Part shown: piece after piece, positions 1 through 6,856 of the stretch
Layout: every line of letters starts with the position of its first letter
Numbering within the stretch: position 1 is the first letter of the stretch
From: J088 sp003695505 [NCBI: Candidatus Dadabacteria bacterium]
GTDB taxonomy: Bacteria > J088
DNA length: 7,094 nt
Assembly: GCA_003695505.1 (NCBI GenBank)
Contig: RFIY01000330.1
Coordinates: 1 to 7,094, forward strand
Direction: 5' to 3'
Notes under the pieces: model-generated
What the model was told of the DNA's origin: nothing
Seen by the model: the letters and a program-made list of their open reading frames with translations, nothing else
The model's database searches: none
Made by a program: the position numbers and the translations under genes

Positions 1-37
1 CGAACCGAACGGGGGGACAGTCCCCATGTTCGGTTCG
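1..37. repeat. Two-level perfect hairpin (REP-like)
   Basis: CGAACCGAAC at 1-10 is the exact reverse complement of GTTCGGTTCG at 28-37. Inside it, GGGGA (13-17) pairs with TCCCC (21-25) around a CAG loop, separated from the outer stem by a 2x2 internal loop. No T-run follows on either strand, so it does not look like a standard intrinsic terminator. The GGGGACAGTCCCC core resembles short palindromic intergenic elements common in proteobacterial genomes (recalled knowledge). The window begins at its first base, so the element may extend further left. Confidence 0.7.
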
Positions 38-213
38 CGGTCAGGGAGGCGTTGCGCCGCGGCGCGGCGGGTGTCGATCCCGACGGCGTTCCGCCCGTCC
101 TTAGGCCAGCCGGTGGATCCCGAATCAGGTCCGGGGCGACAAAGCCGGTGTGGTCACGTAGGCGGTACGAATTGATGTCGCGGATAACTGGTTTCCGGCT
201 ATGAGATGGTGCC
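38..213. other. Non-coding flank downstream of the transglycosylase gene
   Basis: No credible gene is visible. A minus-strand reading frame of about 65 codons stays open here but has no start codon, and its translation contains the string APDLIRDP, which is typical of conceptual translations of proteobacterial intergenic repeats and not of real proteins. There is no clear hairpin plus T-run to end the leftward transcript from the neighbouring transglycosylase gene. GGATCC and several CCGG-type palindromes are present. Confidence 0.6.
114..141 (-). repeat. Fragment of a dispersed intergenic repeat (PDLIRDP type)
   Basis: On the minus strand this reads as GTCGCCCCGGACCTGATTCG followed by GGATCC, which matches the widespread repeat class whose translation gives PDLIRDP. 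The motif TCCGGGGCGAC at 130-140 recurs as its reverse complement at 6768-6778, tying this fragment to the right flank. Family assignment is from memory. The shared 11-mer is directly visible. Confidence 0.45.
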
Positions 214-1980
214 TCAGGAGACGCCGCCCGGGATGCGCAAACGTTCGCCGGGCTTCAGGGTGTTGCTCCATTTGCCGTTGGCGCGGCGGATCTGCATGAC
301 GGTGACGCCGAAGCGCTGGGCGATGTCCCAGAGCGTGTCGCCGCGCCGCACCGTGTATTCGACGTAGGCGCCATTTGTTGGCTTTGATGCGACGGTCGCG
401 CCGCTGGGCAGTTTCAGGCGCTGGCCGGGATAGATCGTCGTTCCGCGCAGGTTGTTGACCTGTTTCAGGGCCGCCACGGTTGTCTTGTGTTTTTGCGCGA
501 TCCGGGCCAAGGTGTCTCCGCGCCTGACGATGACTTCAGACGCGCTGCCCGGCAGTTTCAGCTTCTGTCCCGGAAAGATCGTGTTGTTGCGTAGTCCGTT
601 GGCCTGTTTGAGTGCCGCGACGTTCGTTCCGTACCGTTTCGCGATCAACGACAGCGAATCGCCGCGTCTGACAACGATCTGCCCGCCGGCCGGAGCCGCC
701 GCGCGGGCGACCGACGCACCCGCTTCGGGCACGATCAGGCGCTGCCCCGGATAGAGGCGCGAACCGCGCATGTTGTTGAGCGCCTTGAGTTCGGTTACCG
801 ACACGCCGACGGCGCGAGCGATGTCCCATAAGGTGTCACCGCGATGCACGACGTAGATGCCGCCCCAGTCCTCGAGCGGCAGATCGTCCGACGACAGCCA
901 GGCGACGGCGGTCTCGACCATGGCGTAGGGAATATGCAAAGGTGTGTCACGTCCAGGCGGCGTCAGCGAGCGGCGAATATGCAGATTCAGCGCGCGCAGT
1001 TCCGCCGATGGCATGCCGAGCTTCTTTGCCAGGGCGGCCAGAGGCAGACCGCCCGGCGCAATGACGGTCGTCGTTGGCACCGGTGGAGGCACATCGGGGA
1101 TCGGCAATCCCAGAACGTCCAGGTTGTCGGCGATGCGCCGGGCCGCGATCATTTTTGGTACATAGTGGCGGGTCTCGGTCGGTAACGCGTAGCGCTGCTG
1201 CAACATCAGCCAGTAATCGCTGGTACCGGCAGTGTTGATGGCGCGCTGCACGCGTCGGCTGCCGGCATTGTACGCGGACAGGGCCAGCTCCCACGAGCCG
1301 AACTGTTCGTACAAATCCTTGAGGTGCCGCGCGGCGGCGCGCGTCGCCTTTTCCATATCGCGGCGTTCATCGATCCAGAAATCCCGCTTCAGGCCGTATA
1401 GACGCCCGGTTGAGGCGATGAACTGCCACAGCCCGGCGGCGTGTGCGCGGGAGTAGGCGCGCGGGTTGATGCCGCTTTCGATGAACGCAAGCCAGATCAG
1501 CTCCGGCGGAACACCTTCCTCGCGAAGCCAGGTTTCGATCTGCGTGTGGTGGCGCAGGTAGCGGCCGTAAAACCGCGCGTACTGCTCCCGTCCGCGTTCC
1601 GTGAAGTAGTCGATCCACTTGTCAACCAGTGGGTGGTCGCGGCTGAACAGTTCGAGCAGCTCACGATGACCCAGCAGTGCCGGATCGGGCTGGATCAGAT
1701 TCTTGCCGACGCGTACCGGCAGGTGGCGCGCCGGTTCCGTCGTGTCCACGGCTGCGGGCAAGAAATCATCGGTTTCGACGAGCTCATCGCCAAGCGAGGC
1801 CAGCGCAAGATCGATCTCGTCCGGCGACAGCTCGGCTGTACGCACCGGGAGCATGGTCGCTGTTTCGGGCAGACCGGGGCCGATGACCGGCTCGGCGCTG
1901 TGCGCACAGGCCGTCAGAGTACCTGCAAGCGCCAGAATCATCGCGCGGCGGAGCTGTTGGAGACAATCCCTCATTGCCAT
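214..1980 (-). CDS. mltD: MltD-like membrane-bound lytic murein transglycosylase with LysM domains
   Basis: This 588-residue protein is predicted to cleave the MurNAc-GlcNAc bond of peptidoglycan with formation of 1,6-anhydro-MurNAc, acting from the periplasmic face of a membrane. The N-terminus (RR, then a hydrophobic stretch ending LTAC, Cys25) is a lipoprotein signal. The SLT catalytic domain spans about 115-290, with the likely catalytic Glu168 in FIESG, then GLWQFI (183-188) and SAYNAG (235-240). A degenerate LysM-like segment follows at about 305-352, then four clear LysM domains at about 375-418, 435-477, 483-526 and 541-584, each with the R-G-D-[TS]-L core. E. coli MltD is about 450 residues with fewer LysM units, so this is an extended form. 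Start choice: ATG at 1980 gives a good signal peptide. ATG at 1974 would serve equally and neither has a strong Shine-Dalgarno. It is transcribed divergently from smc. The MltD family call is firm; exact orthology is less certain. Confidence 0.92.
   Translation of the reverse strand: MAMRDCLQQLRRAMILALAGTLTACAHSAEPVIGPGLPETATMLPVRTAELSPDEIDLALASLGDELVETDDFLPAAVDTTEPARHLPVRVGKNLIQPDPALLGHRELLELFSRDHPLVDKWIDYFTERGREQYARFYGRYLRHHTQIETWLREEGVPPELIWLAFIESGINPRAYSRAHAAGLWQFIASTGRLYGLKRDFWIDERRDMEKATRAAARHLKDLYEQFGSWELALSAYNAGSRRVQRAINTAGTSDYWLMLQQRYALPTETRHYVPKMIAARRIADNLDVLGLPIPDVPPPVPTTTVIAPGGLPLAALAKKLGMPSAELRALNLHIRRSLTPPGRDTPLHIPYAMVETAVAWLSSDDLPLEDWGGIYVVHRGDTLWDIARAVGVSVTELKALNNMRGSRLYPGQRLIVPEAGASVARAAAPAGGQIVVRRGDSLSLIAKRYGTNVAALKQANGLRNNTIFPGQKLKLPGSASEVIVRRGDTLARIAQKHKTTVAALKQVNNLRGTTIYPGQRLKLPSGATVASKPTNGAYVEYTVRRGDTLWDIAQRFGVTVMQIRRANGKWSNTLKPGERLRIPGGVS
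229..858 (-). repeat. Four tandem LysM-encoding repeats
   Basis: Within the transglycosylase gene, four LysM units lie at about 727-858, 550-678, 403-534 and 229-360 in order of translation. Units two and three are the most alike: both contain VAALKQ-N-LR and PGQ-LKLP, suggesting a relatively recent internal duplication. Units one and four share RRGDTLWDIA or HRGDTLWDIA and are closer to each other at their starts. LysM binds the GlcNAc-containing glycan backbone and would hold the enzyme on peptidoglycan. Confidence 0.85.
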
Positions 1981-2023
1981 TTATGGTAGCATCTGACGGT
2001 ACGCATGGAAAGTCGTATGCCCG

Positions 2024-2053
2024 GTGCCAGCGTGGGTCTGGGCGGAATATACT
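2024..2053 (+). promoter_or_regulatory. Candidate sigma70-type promoter for smc-ftsY
   Basis: GTGCCA (2024-2029) and TATACT (2048-2053) are separated by 18 bases. The -10 matches the consensus at five of six positions; the -35 is weak. Transcription would start near 2060 and leave a leader of about 60 bases before smc. A second -10-like TATAGT at 2081-2086 has no good -35. This is motif reading only, and the organism's sigma-factor preference is unknown. Confidence 0.35.
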
Positions 2054-2078
2054 GTATGCTGCTGGCCAGGGGCGTCAA
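2051..2078 (-). promoter_or_regulatory. Candidate sigma70-type promoter for the transglycosylase gene
   Basis: On the minus strand, TTGACG (plus-strand CGTCAA at 2073-2078) and TACAGT (plus-strand ACTGTA at 2051-2056) are 16 bases apart. The -35 matches consensus at five of six positions. Its -10 overlaps the -10 of the plus-strand promoter candidate within the palindrome ATAC-T-GTAT at 2049-2057, so polymerase could not occupy both at once. It would give a leader of about 60 bases. Confidence 0.4.
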
Positions 2079-2104
2079 GATATAGTGTCGTCCGCTGCGG
2101 CGGC

Positions 2105-2108
2105 AGGG
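2105..2108 (+). promoter_or_regulatory. Weak ribosome binding site deciding the smc start
   Basis: AGGG lies 2 bases before ATG 2111 and 11 bases before ATG 2120. Two bases is too close for initiation, while 11 is long but usable. Together with the family's usual N-terminal length, this favours 2120 as the start. Confidence 0.4.
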
Positions 2109-2119
2109 CAATGAAACGA

Positions 2120-5100
2120 ATGCACATTTCGCGAATCACATTGCACGGCTTCAAGTCGTTTCCGGATTCCACGACACTCGAATTCGGGCGCGGGATTTCG
2201 GCGATCGTCGGGCCCAATGGCTGCGGCAAAAGCAACGTCCTCGATGCGCTGCGCTGGTGCTTTGGCACGCAGTCGCCGCGGCAGTTGCGGGGCGCGTCGA
2301 TGCAGGATGTCATCTTTGCCGGCGGCGCGAACCGCCCGCCAATGGGTTACGCCGAAGTGGCCGTGACGTTCGCCAACGAGGACGGTGCCGCGCCAGAGCC
2401 CTGGCGCGACATGCCGGAAATTCGCCTGTCACGCCGGATCGAACGCAGCGGCGACGCTCAGTATCGCATCAACAATGCCCGTGTGCGCCGGCGCGATGTG
2501 CAGGAATTCCTGATGGACATCGGTTACGGCGAATACAGCATCGTGCAGCAGGGTCAGATCGGGCAGCTCGTTCAGGCGCGCCCCGACGAGGTGCGCATCT
2601 TTATCGAACAGGCGAGCCGGATGACCAAGTTCCGCGCCCGTCGTGAAGAGGCGCAGAACAAGCTGGCGCGGACCGAGGAAAACCTCGAGCGCGTGCTCGA
2701 CCTGCTGCAGGAAGTCGAGCGGCAGATGAATTCACTGCGGCGTCAGGCCGATCGCACCCGCAAGGCGAAGGAGCTGGATGAGCAACTTCGTGTCGTCGCC
2801 TCGGTACTGCTGTCGCGCGAACTGGAAACGCGGCGGATCGAAGCCGACGCCCTGCAACAGGAGCTGGTCAGCCTGTCGGATCAGATTCGCGAGGTGCGCA
2901 TCCAGATTGCGCGTGTCGAGGCTGAGCAGGAAGAATTACACGCGGCGCAGGCGGCGGCCGAGGACGGGTTCCAGCAGTTGTTCTCGGTGCAGCGGGCCGA
3001 GCAGGAGGCGCGCGGCGAGCTGCAGAACCGGCTGTCTGCATTGCAGAACGAACGCACGATCCGGGAGCAGGAGATCGCCGCGGCCAACGAAGATCGCGCC
3101 GATGCCGAGCAGCGGCTTGCCGAGGCCGAACAGGAACTGGGCGAGATCGAACCGCAACTGCGCGAGCACCAGCAGGCGATTCAGCAACAGCAGCAGGGAC
3201 TCGCCGAGCTGGAGCGCGAGGTGGCCGAGCAGCGTGCCCGGGTATCGGAACTGGCCGCGCGGCGCGAGGCGCAACGACGGCAACTGCTCGAAGCGCAGCA
3301 GCAACAGATGCGCGCAGAAACGCGCGAACGCGAGGCCGAGCTTCGGATCAACGACATCGCCGAACGATTGCAGCGCTTCGAGCTGGAAACCGCCGAGATC
3401 GCGCAGCAGATCGAGGAGGAGAGCCAGCACATCGGAGTCCGTGAGCAGGAGCTCGGGGCGGCCGACAGTGCGCTCAAACAGGTCGATAGCGAGACGGCCA
3501 GCGTCGGTGAACAGCTTCAGCAGGCGCGAGAGCAGATCCGCGCGCTGCGCGACCAGCGGCAGCAATTGCTGCGGACGTTGCAGGACAACCGCATCGAGGC
3601 TGAACGTCTGGCCGCCGTGTTCGACGCGCGCGAGGGACAACCCGACGTGATCGGACAGGTCGATGCGAATTTCGTCGTGCCGTGGGACCGCGCGACGCCG
3701 AAGTCCGGTTTCGAAGACGTCGTGGAAACGGCACTCGCAGGCCGCTTTGACGCACTTGTTCTGGAAACGCCGGATGCCGCGTCGGCGCTCGTCGAGGCAC
3801 TGCGCGGCAGCGACGAGGAGGCCCGCCTGTCCTGGGTCGCAAAAACCGCCGGGGGTGCAACAGATGCGCAGCCGCCGGCTGGCTATATCGCGCTGGCCGA
3901 CTGCATCGAGACCGCCGACGAGGACCGCGCCTGGGTCCAGGCGCTGGCGGCGGGCGTCTGGCTGTCCGAGTCTCCGCTGGATCCTGGCGCGCCATTGCCG
4001 GATGGCGCCTGGCAGATGATCTGGGATCGCACCGGCGTCTGTGTGACGCACCAGGGCGTCTGGAGCGCCGGCACATTGAAGCGCAAGGGGATGGCGCACC
4101 TGGCGGCTCGTCGCAAGGAACTCGCTGCGCTGATTGCCGCCGAGCAGTCGGAGCTGGAGTCGCTCGAGGCCGAGATCGCGACGCGCCAGGAGGCGCTGCA
4201 AGCACTCGAATCCCGTTTGCAGGAGCTGGTCGAAAAGCGCAGCGATGCGGAGCGCACGGCGCGGGACCTCGTGCATCAGCAACAGATTGCCGATCGGCAC
4301 CTCGCGCAATTGCGCAGCCGCCAGGAAGCGCTGCTGCAGACGCGCGAGAAACTGGCGCGCGAGCAGGCCGGGGCAAAGGAACTGGCCGAGCAGGCCCGCG
4401 CGGCTGCGGCAGATGCCGCCAAGCAGGCCCGGACCGTCGAGCGCGAGCTGGATCAGGTCGGCGTCGAAATGGCGCCGCTCGAGAGCGGCTTGCGGGAGCG
4501 AGAAGAGCGCCTCAACGGTCTCCGCCAGAGCCTCGACGCACGTCGTGAGCAGGTACTGATCCTGACCCGGCACGTCGAAGCCACGCGGCAGCGGATCACG
4601 ACCCAGCAGCAGCGCGCCGAACAACAGGCCCGCCGCATCGACGCCGCCCAGGCCCGCATGGCGGTGATCGCTGAGGAATGCGAGCAACTGCAGGCACAGA
4701 TCGACGTACACAACGAGCGCCTGGCCGAAACCGCGAAACAGCTCGAACAGCAACGCCACCAGCAGGCGGAGCTGCGCGAACAGCAGATTGCGCTCGAAAA
4801 GAAGTTGCGGCAGCAGGGACAGGAACTCGAAGCGCTTCAACAGCAACAGCATCGCAAGGAACAGCGCCTGCACGACCTGCGTCACGCGGTCAGCAGCGCA
4901 CGCGAGCAGTTCACGCTGCGCTTTGGCGAGCCTTTCGATGAAGTGTCCCAGTTTGACGACACACCGACCGAGCAACTGATCGAGGAGCGCGCGCAGCTCG
5001 AGCAGAAGCGCGAACGGCTCGGCGCGATCAATCCGGCGGCGCTGGAGGAATTCGAGGAGGCTCGGGAACGGTTCGAGGCGATCACGCGCCAGCGCGACGA

Positions 5101-5611
5101 CCTCAACGAGAGCATCGAAAAGCTGCGGCAATCGATCCGCAAGATGAACCGCGAGAGCCGCGACCGCTTTCGTGAAGCGTTCGAAACCGTCAATGGACAC
5201 TTTGGCGAGATCTTTACCAAACTGTTCCGGGGCGGCCACGCCGAACTGCAACTCGTCGACCCCGACGACTGGCTCGAATCGGGCGTGCAGATCGTCGCGC
5301 AGCCACCGGGCACGAACCTGCAACGGCTCGAACTGCTGTCCGGCGGTCAGAGCGCGATGACGGCCATTTCGCTGATCCTGGCGATCTTCCTGACCCATCC
5401 GAGTCCGTTCTGTGTCCTCGACGAGGTGGATGCGCCGCTCGATGACGCCAACGTCGGGCGCTTCAACCAGGTGCTCGTCGAGATGAACGAACTCGCGCAA
5501 ATCCTGCTGATTACGCACAATAAACAGACGATGGAAATCGCCGACACCCTGCACGGTGTCACGATGGAACAGCGCGGGATCAGCAAGGCGCTACCCGTCC
5601 GACTGGCCTGA
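2120..5611 (+). CDS. smc: Chromosome segregation protein SMC
   Basis: The product is a 1163-residue condensin ATPase that dimerises at its hinge and, with ScpA and ScpB, entraps and extrudes DNA to organise and segregate the chromosome. Visible parts: N-terminal ABC half-head with GFKSF, Walker A GPNGCGKS (31-38) and Q-loop region QQGQ (143-146); a Q/E/R-rich coiled coil at about 165-500; a hinge at about 505-655; the returning coiled coil at about 660-1000; and the C-terminal half-head with signature LSGGQ (1073-1077), Walker B with Asp1101 and Glu1102 in VLDEVDAPLD, and H-loop His1133 in ITHNK. Length is normal (B. subtilis SMC is about 1186). ATG 2120 gives MHISRITLHGFKSF, matching the usual N-terminal length. 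ATG 2111 adds three residues, and the upstream ATG at 2024 adds non-homologous sequence. The signature motif and hinge are divergent. ftsY follows after 46 bases, probably in the same transcript. Confidence 0.97.
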   Translation: MHISRITLHGFKSFPDSTTLEFGRGISAIVGPNGCGKSNVLDALRWCFGTQSPRQLRGASMQDVIFAGGANRPPMGYAEVAVTFANEDGAAPEPWRDMPEIRLSRRIERSGDAQYRINNARVRRRDVQEFLMDIGYGEYSIVQQGQIGQLVQARPDEVRIFIEQASRMTKFRARREEAQNKLARTEENLERVLDLLQEVERQMNSLRRQADRTRKAKELDEQLRVVASVLLSRELETRRIEADALQQELVSLSDQIREVRIQIARVEAEQEELHAAQAAAEDGFQQLFSVQRAEQEARGELQNRLSALQNERTIREQEIAAANEDRADAEQRLAEAEQELGEIEPQLREHQQAIQQQQQGLAELEREVAEQRARVSELAARREAQRRQLLEAQQQQMRAETREREAELRINDIAERLQRFELETAEIAQQIEEESQHIGVREQELGAADSALKQVDSETASVGEQLQQAREQIRALRDQRQQLLRTLQDNRIEAERLAAVFDAREGQPDVIGQVDANFVVPWDRATPKSGFEDVVETALAGRFDALVLETPDAASALVEALRGSDEEARLSWVAKTAGGATDAQPPAGYIALADCIETADEDRAWVQALAAGVWLSESPLDPGAPLPDGAWQMIWDRTGVCVTHQGVWSAGTLKRKGMAHLAARRKELAALIAAEQSELESLEAEIATRQEALQALESRLQELVEKRSDAERTARDLVHQQQIADRHLAQLRSRQEALLQTREKLAREQAGAKELAEQARAAAADAAKQARTVERELDQVGVEMAPLESGLREREERLNGLRQSLDARREQVLILTRHVEATRQRITTQQQRAEQQARRIDAAQARMAVIAEECEQLQAQIDVHNERLAETAKQLEQQRHQQAELREQQIALEKKLRQQGQELEALQQQQHRKEQRLHDLRHAVSSAREQFTLRFGEPFDEVSQFDDTPTEQLIEERAQLEQKRERLGAINPAALEEFEEARERFEAITRQRDDLNESIEKLRQSIRKMNRESRDRFREAFETVNGHFGEIFTKLFRGGHAELQLVDPDDWLESGVQIVAQPPGTNLQRLELLSGGQSAMTAISLILAIFLTHPSPFCVLDEVDAPLDDANVGRFNQVLVEMNELAQILLITHNKQTMEIADTLHGVTMEQRGISKALPVRLA

Positions 5612-5644
5612 TCGCCGCACGTCATACCCGTCCATTCAGATACC

Positions 5645-5648
5645 GGAG
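5645..5648 (+). promoter_or_regulatory. Ribosome binding site supporting the GTG start of ftsY
   Basis: GGAG lies 9 bases upstream of GTG 5658 in the 46-base gap after smc. The in-frame ATG at 5556 lies inside smc and lacks such a site, and the ATG at 5685 would cut into the membrane anchor. This makes GTG 5658 the best start. Confidence 0.65.
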
Positions 5649-5657
5649 ACCGTCACA

Positions 5658-6623
5658 GTGGAATCGCTGCCGTTCGAACCATGGATGCTGGCCACGGCCG
5701 CCGGCGCTGTCCTCGTTGTCGTGATTGTCATCCTGGCGCTGCGGCGCGGGGGCGGATCGAGCGCCGGCGCGGGTACGTTGCGTCGCGGCCTTGGAAACCT
5801 CTTTCGCCGCAAGCCGGCCTTCGACGACGAAACGCGCGAACAATTGCGCGAGACGTTGATCGGTGCCGACTTTGGTACGACGGCCGCGGACGCCGTCATT
5901 GAAGCGCTCGGCCGCAAGGCGCGGGGCGTGAACGATCTCGACGCGCTGCTGGCGGCATTGCGCGAGGCGCTTGCCGAACGGCTGGCGGCATTCGTCGGTG
6001 ATGTCGATGCGCCGCAGCCCGGCGAAGTCGTGCTGATCGTCGGCATCAACGGCAGCGGCAAGACCACGTCGGTCGCCCGTCTGGCGCACCGCTGGAAAGA
6101 GCAGGGCAAACCGGTCGTGATCGGGGCGGCAGACACATTTCGCGCGGCGGCCGCCGAACAGCTCGAAGTCTGGGGCGAACGGGTCGGCGTGCGCGTCGTC
6201 CGACAAAAGGCTGGCGCCGATCCCGCCGCCGTCGCCTTCGATACGGTCCAGGCTGCACAGGCCGCGAACGCCATTGCGCTGATCGACACCGCCGGCCGCA
6301 TTCACGGCGACCAGGGGTTGATGGAAGAACTCAAGAAGATCCGCCGCGTGATCGGCAAGGCCGTTGAGGGCGCCCCGCAACACGTCTGGCTGACGCTCGA
6401 TGCGAGCCAGGGACAGACCGCGATCGAGCAGGCCCGCCGTTTCCACGAGGCGGTCGGCGTGACCGGTCTGATCGTCAACAAGCTCGATGGCGAGGGCATG
6501 GCCGGCTTTGTCTATCCGATCACCGAGGAGCTGGGGATTCCGATCATTGCGATCGGTGTCGGTGAGGGAATGGAAGACCTGGAACCGTTTGCACCGGAGC
6601 GGTTTGCGGCGCAGATCGTGTAA
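5658..6623 (+). CDS. ftsY: Signal recognition particle receptor FtsY, membrane-anchored form
   Basis: This 321-residue SRP-family GTPase would pair with Ffh at the inner membrane to deliver ribosomes making membrane proteins to the translocon. From the GTG start: one predicted transmembrane helix at about 9-28 followed by a basic stretch (RR at 29-30, RR at 42-43, RRK at 50-52), the N domain at about 40-115, then the G domain. G-domain motifs are G1 GINGSGKTT (129-137), DTFRAAA (159-165), GADPAAVAFD (186-195), DTAGR (210-214), a G4 of NKLD (274-277) and the closing GVGEGMEDLEPF (300-311). The acidic A domain of enterobacterial FtsY is absent; the helix probably replaces it. NKLDGEGMAG replaces the near-invariant TKLDGTAKGG, so activity or partner pairing may differ. 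FlhF is excluded by the closing GVGE-x-x-x-DL-PF motif. It follows smc by 46 bases, suggesting cotranscription. Confidence 0.95.
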   Translation: MESLPFEPWMLATAAGAVLVVVIVILALRRGGGSSAGAGTLRRGLGNLFRRKPAFDDETREQLRETLIGADFGTTAADAVIEALGRKARGVNDLDALLAALREALAERLAAFVGDVDAPQPGEVVLIVGINGSGKTTSVARLAHRWKEQGKPVVIGAADTFRAAAAEQLEVWGERVGVRVVRQKAGADPAAVAFDTVQAAQAANAIALIDTAGRIHGDQGLMEELKKIRRVIGKAVEGAPQHVWLTLDASQGQTAIEQARRFHEAVGVTGLIVNKLDGEGMAGFVYPITEELGIPIIAIGVGEGMEDLEPFAPERFAAQIV

Positions 6624-6631
6624 AGGAGGGG

Positions 6632-6652
6632 AGGCCGGCGTGCCGCCGGCCT
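6632..6652. terminator. Perfect 9-bp hairpin just after ftsY; possible terminator
   Basis: AGGCCGGCG (6632-6640) pairs perfectly with CGCCGGCCT (6644-6652) around a TGC loop, starting 9 bases after the ftsY stop. Its position fits the end of the smc-ftsY transcript. No T-run follows, so it is not a classical intrinsic terminator; it could instead protect the 3' end or be another unit of the local hairpin repeats. Confidence 0.35.
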
Positions 6653-6767
6653 GCGCTGCGAGCCGATCAGCTCAGGGCTGCTCGAAATCTGCCGTGCGCC
6701 GATCGGACCGGGGGGCCGTACTCTCTTCACGCGCTTTCGTTTCTGAATCCGCTGTCACATCCCTTGC

Positions 6768-6805
6768 GTCGCCCCGGAATCCGCCTCTGGCGGATATCCG
6801 GGGTC
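6768..6805. repeat. Dispersed-repeat hairpin with 14-bp stem
   Basis: CCCCGGAATCCGCC (6772-6785) pairs with GGCGGATATCCGGGG (6789-6803) around a TCT loop, with one bulged A. The flank GTCGCCCCGGA (6768-6778) is the exact reverse complement of 130-140 at the left end of the window. The layout matches the common proteobacterial intergenic repeats whose translation reads PGYPPE-ADSGAT (recalled, not searched). Confidence 0.6.
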
Positions 6806-6856
6806 TATCCGCCGTGCGACCCGGATTGTTGGTTGCGGTACTCGTTCGTGGGTGCG

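Noticed and set aside
2052-2069. LexA-type operator in the divergent intergenic region
   Set aside because: TACTGTAT matches one half of an enterobacterial SOS box, but no ACAG half-site lies 8 bases further on.
2024-2119. Upstream ATG extension of smc
   Set aside because: The extra 29 to 32 residues have no counterpart in SMC proteins and would place coding sequence over the promoter region; ATG 2120 matches the usual N-terminus.
2778-3650. 290-codon plus-strand frame inside smc
   Set aside because: R/S-rich out-of-frame reading of the coiled coil with no start signal and no domain.
2936-5554. 872-codon open frame on the minus strand antisense to smc
   Set aside because: It lies wholly inside smc. 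Long antisense frames are expected opposite GC-rich coiled-coil genes with strong codon bias, and the translation (L/R/Q/A-rich) shows no family I recognise.
5556-5657. ATG start for ftsY inside the end of smc
   Set aside because: The 34 added residues are polar, precede the membrane helix without homology and have no ribosome binding site; GTG 5658 has GGAG at a 9-base spacing.
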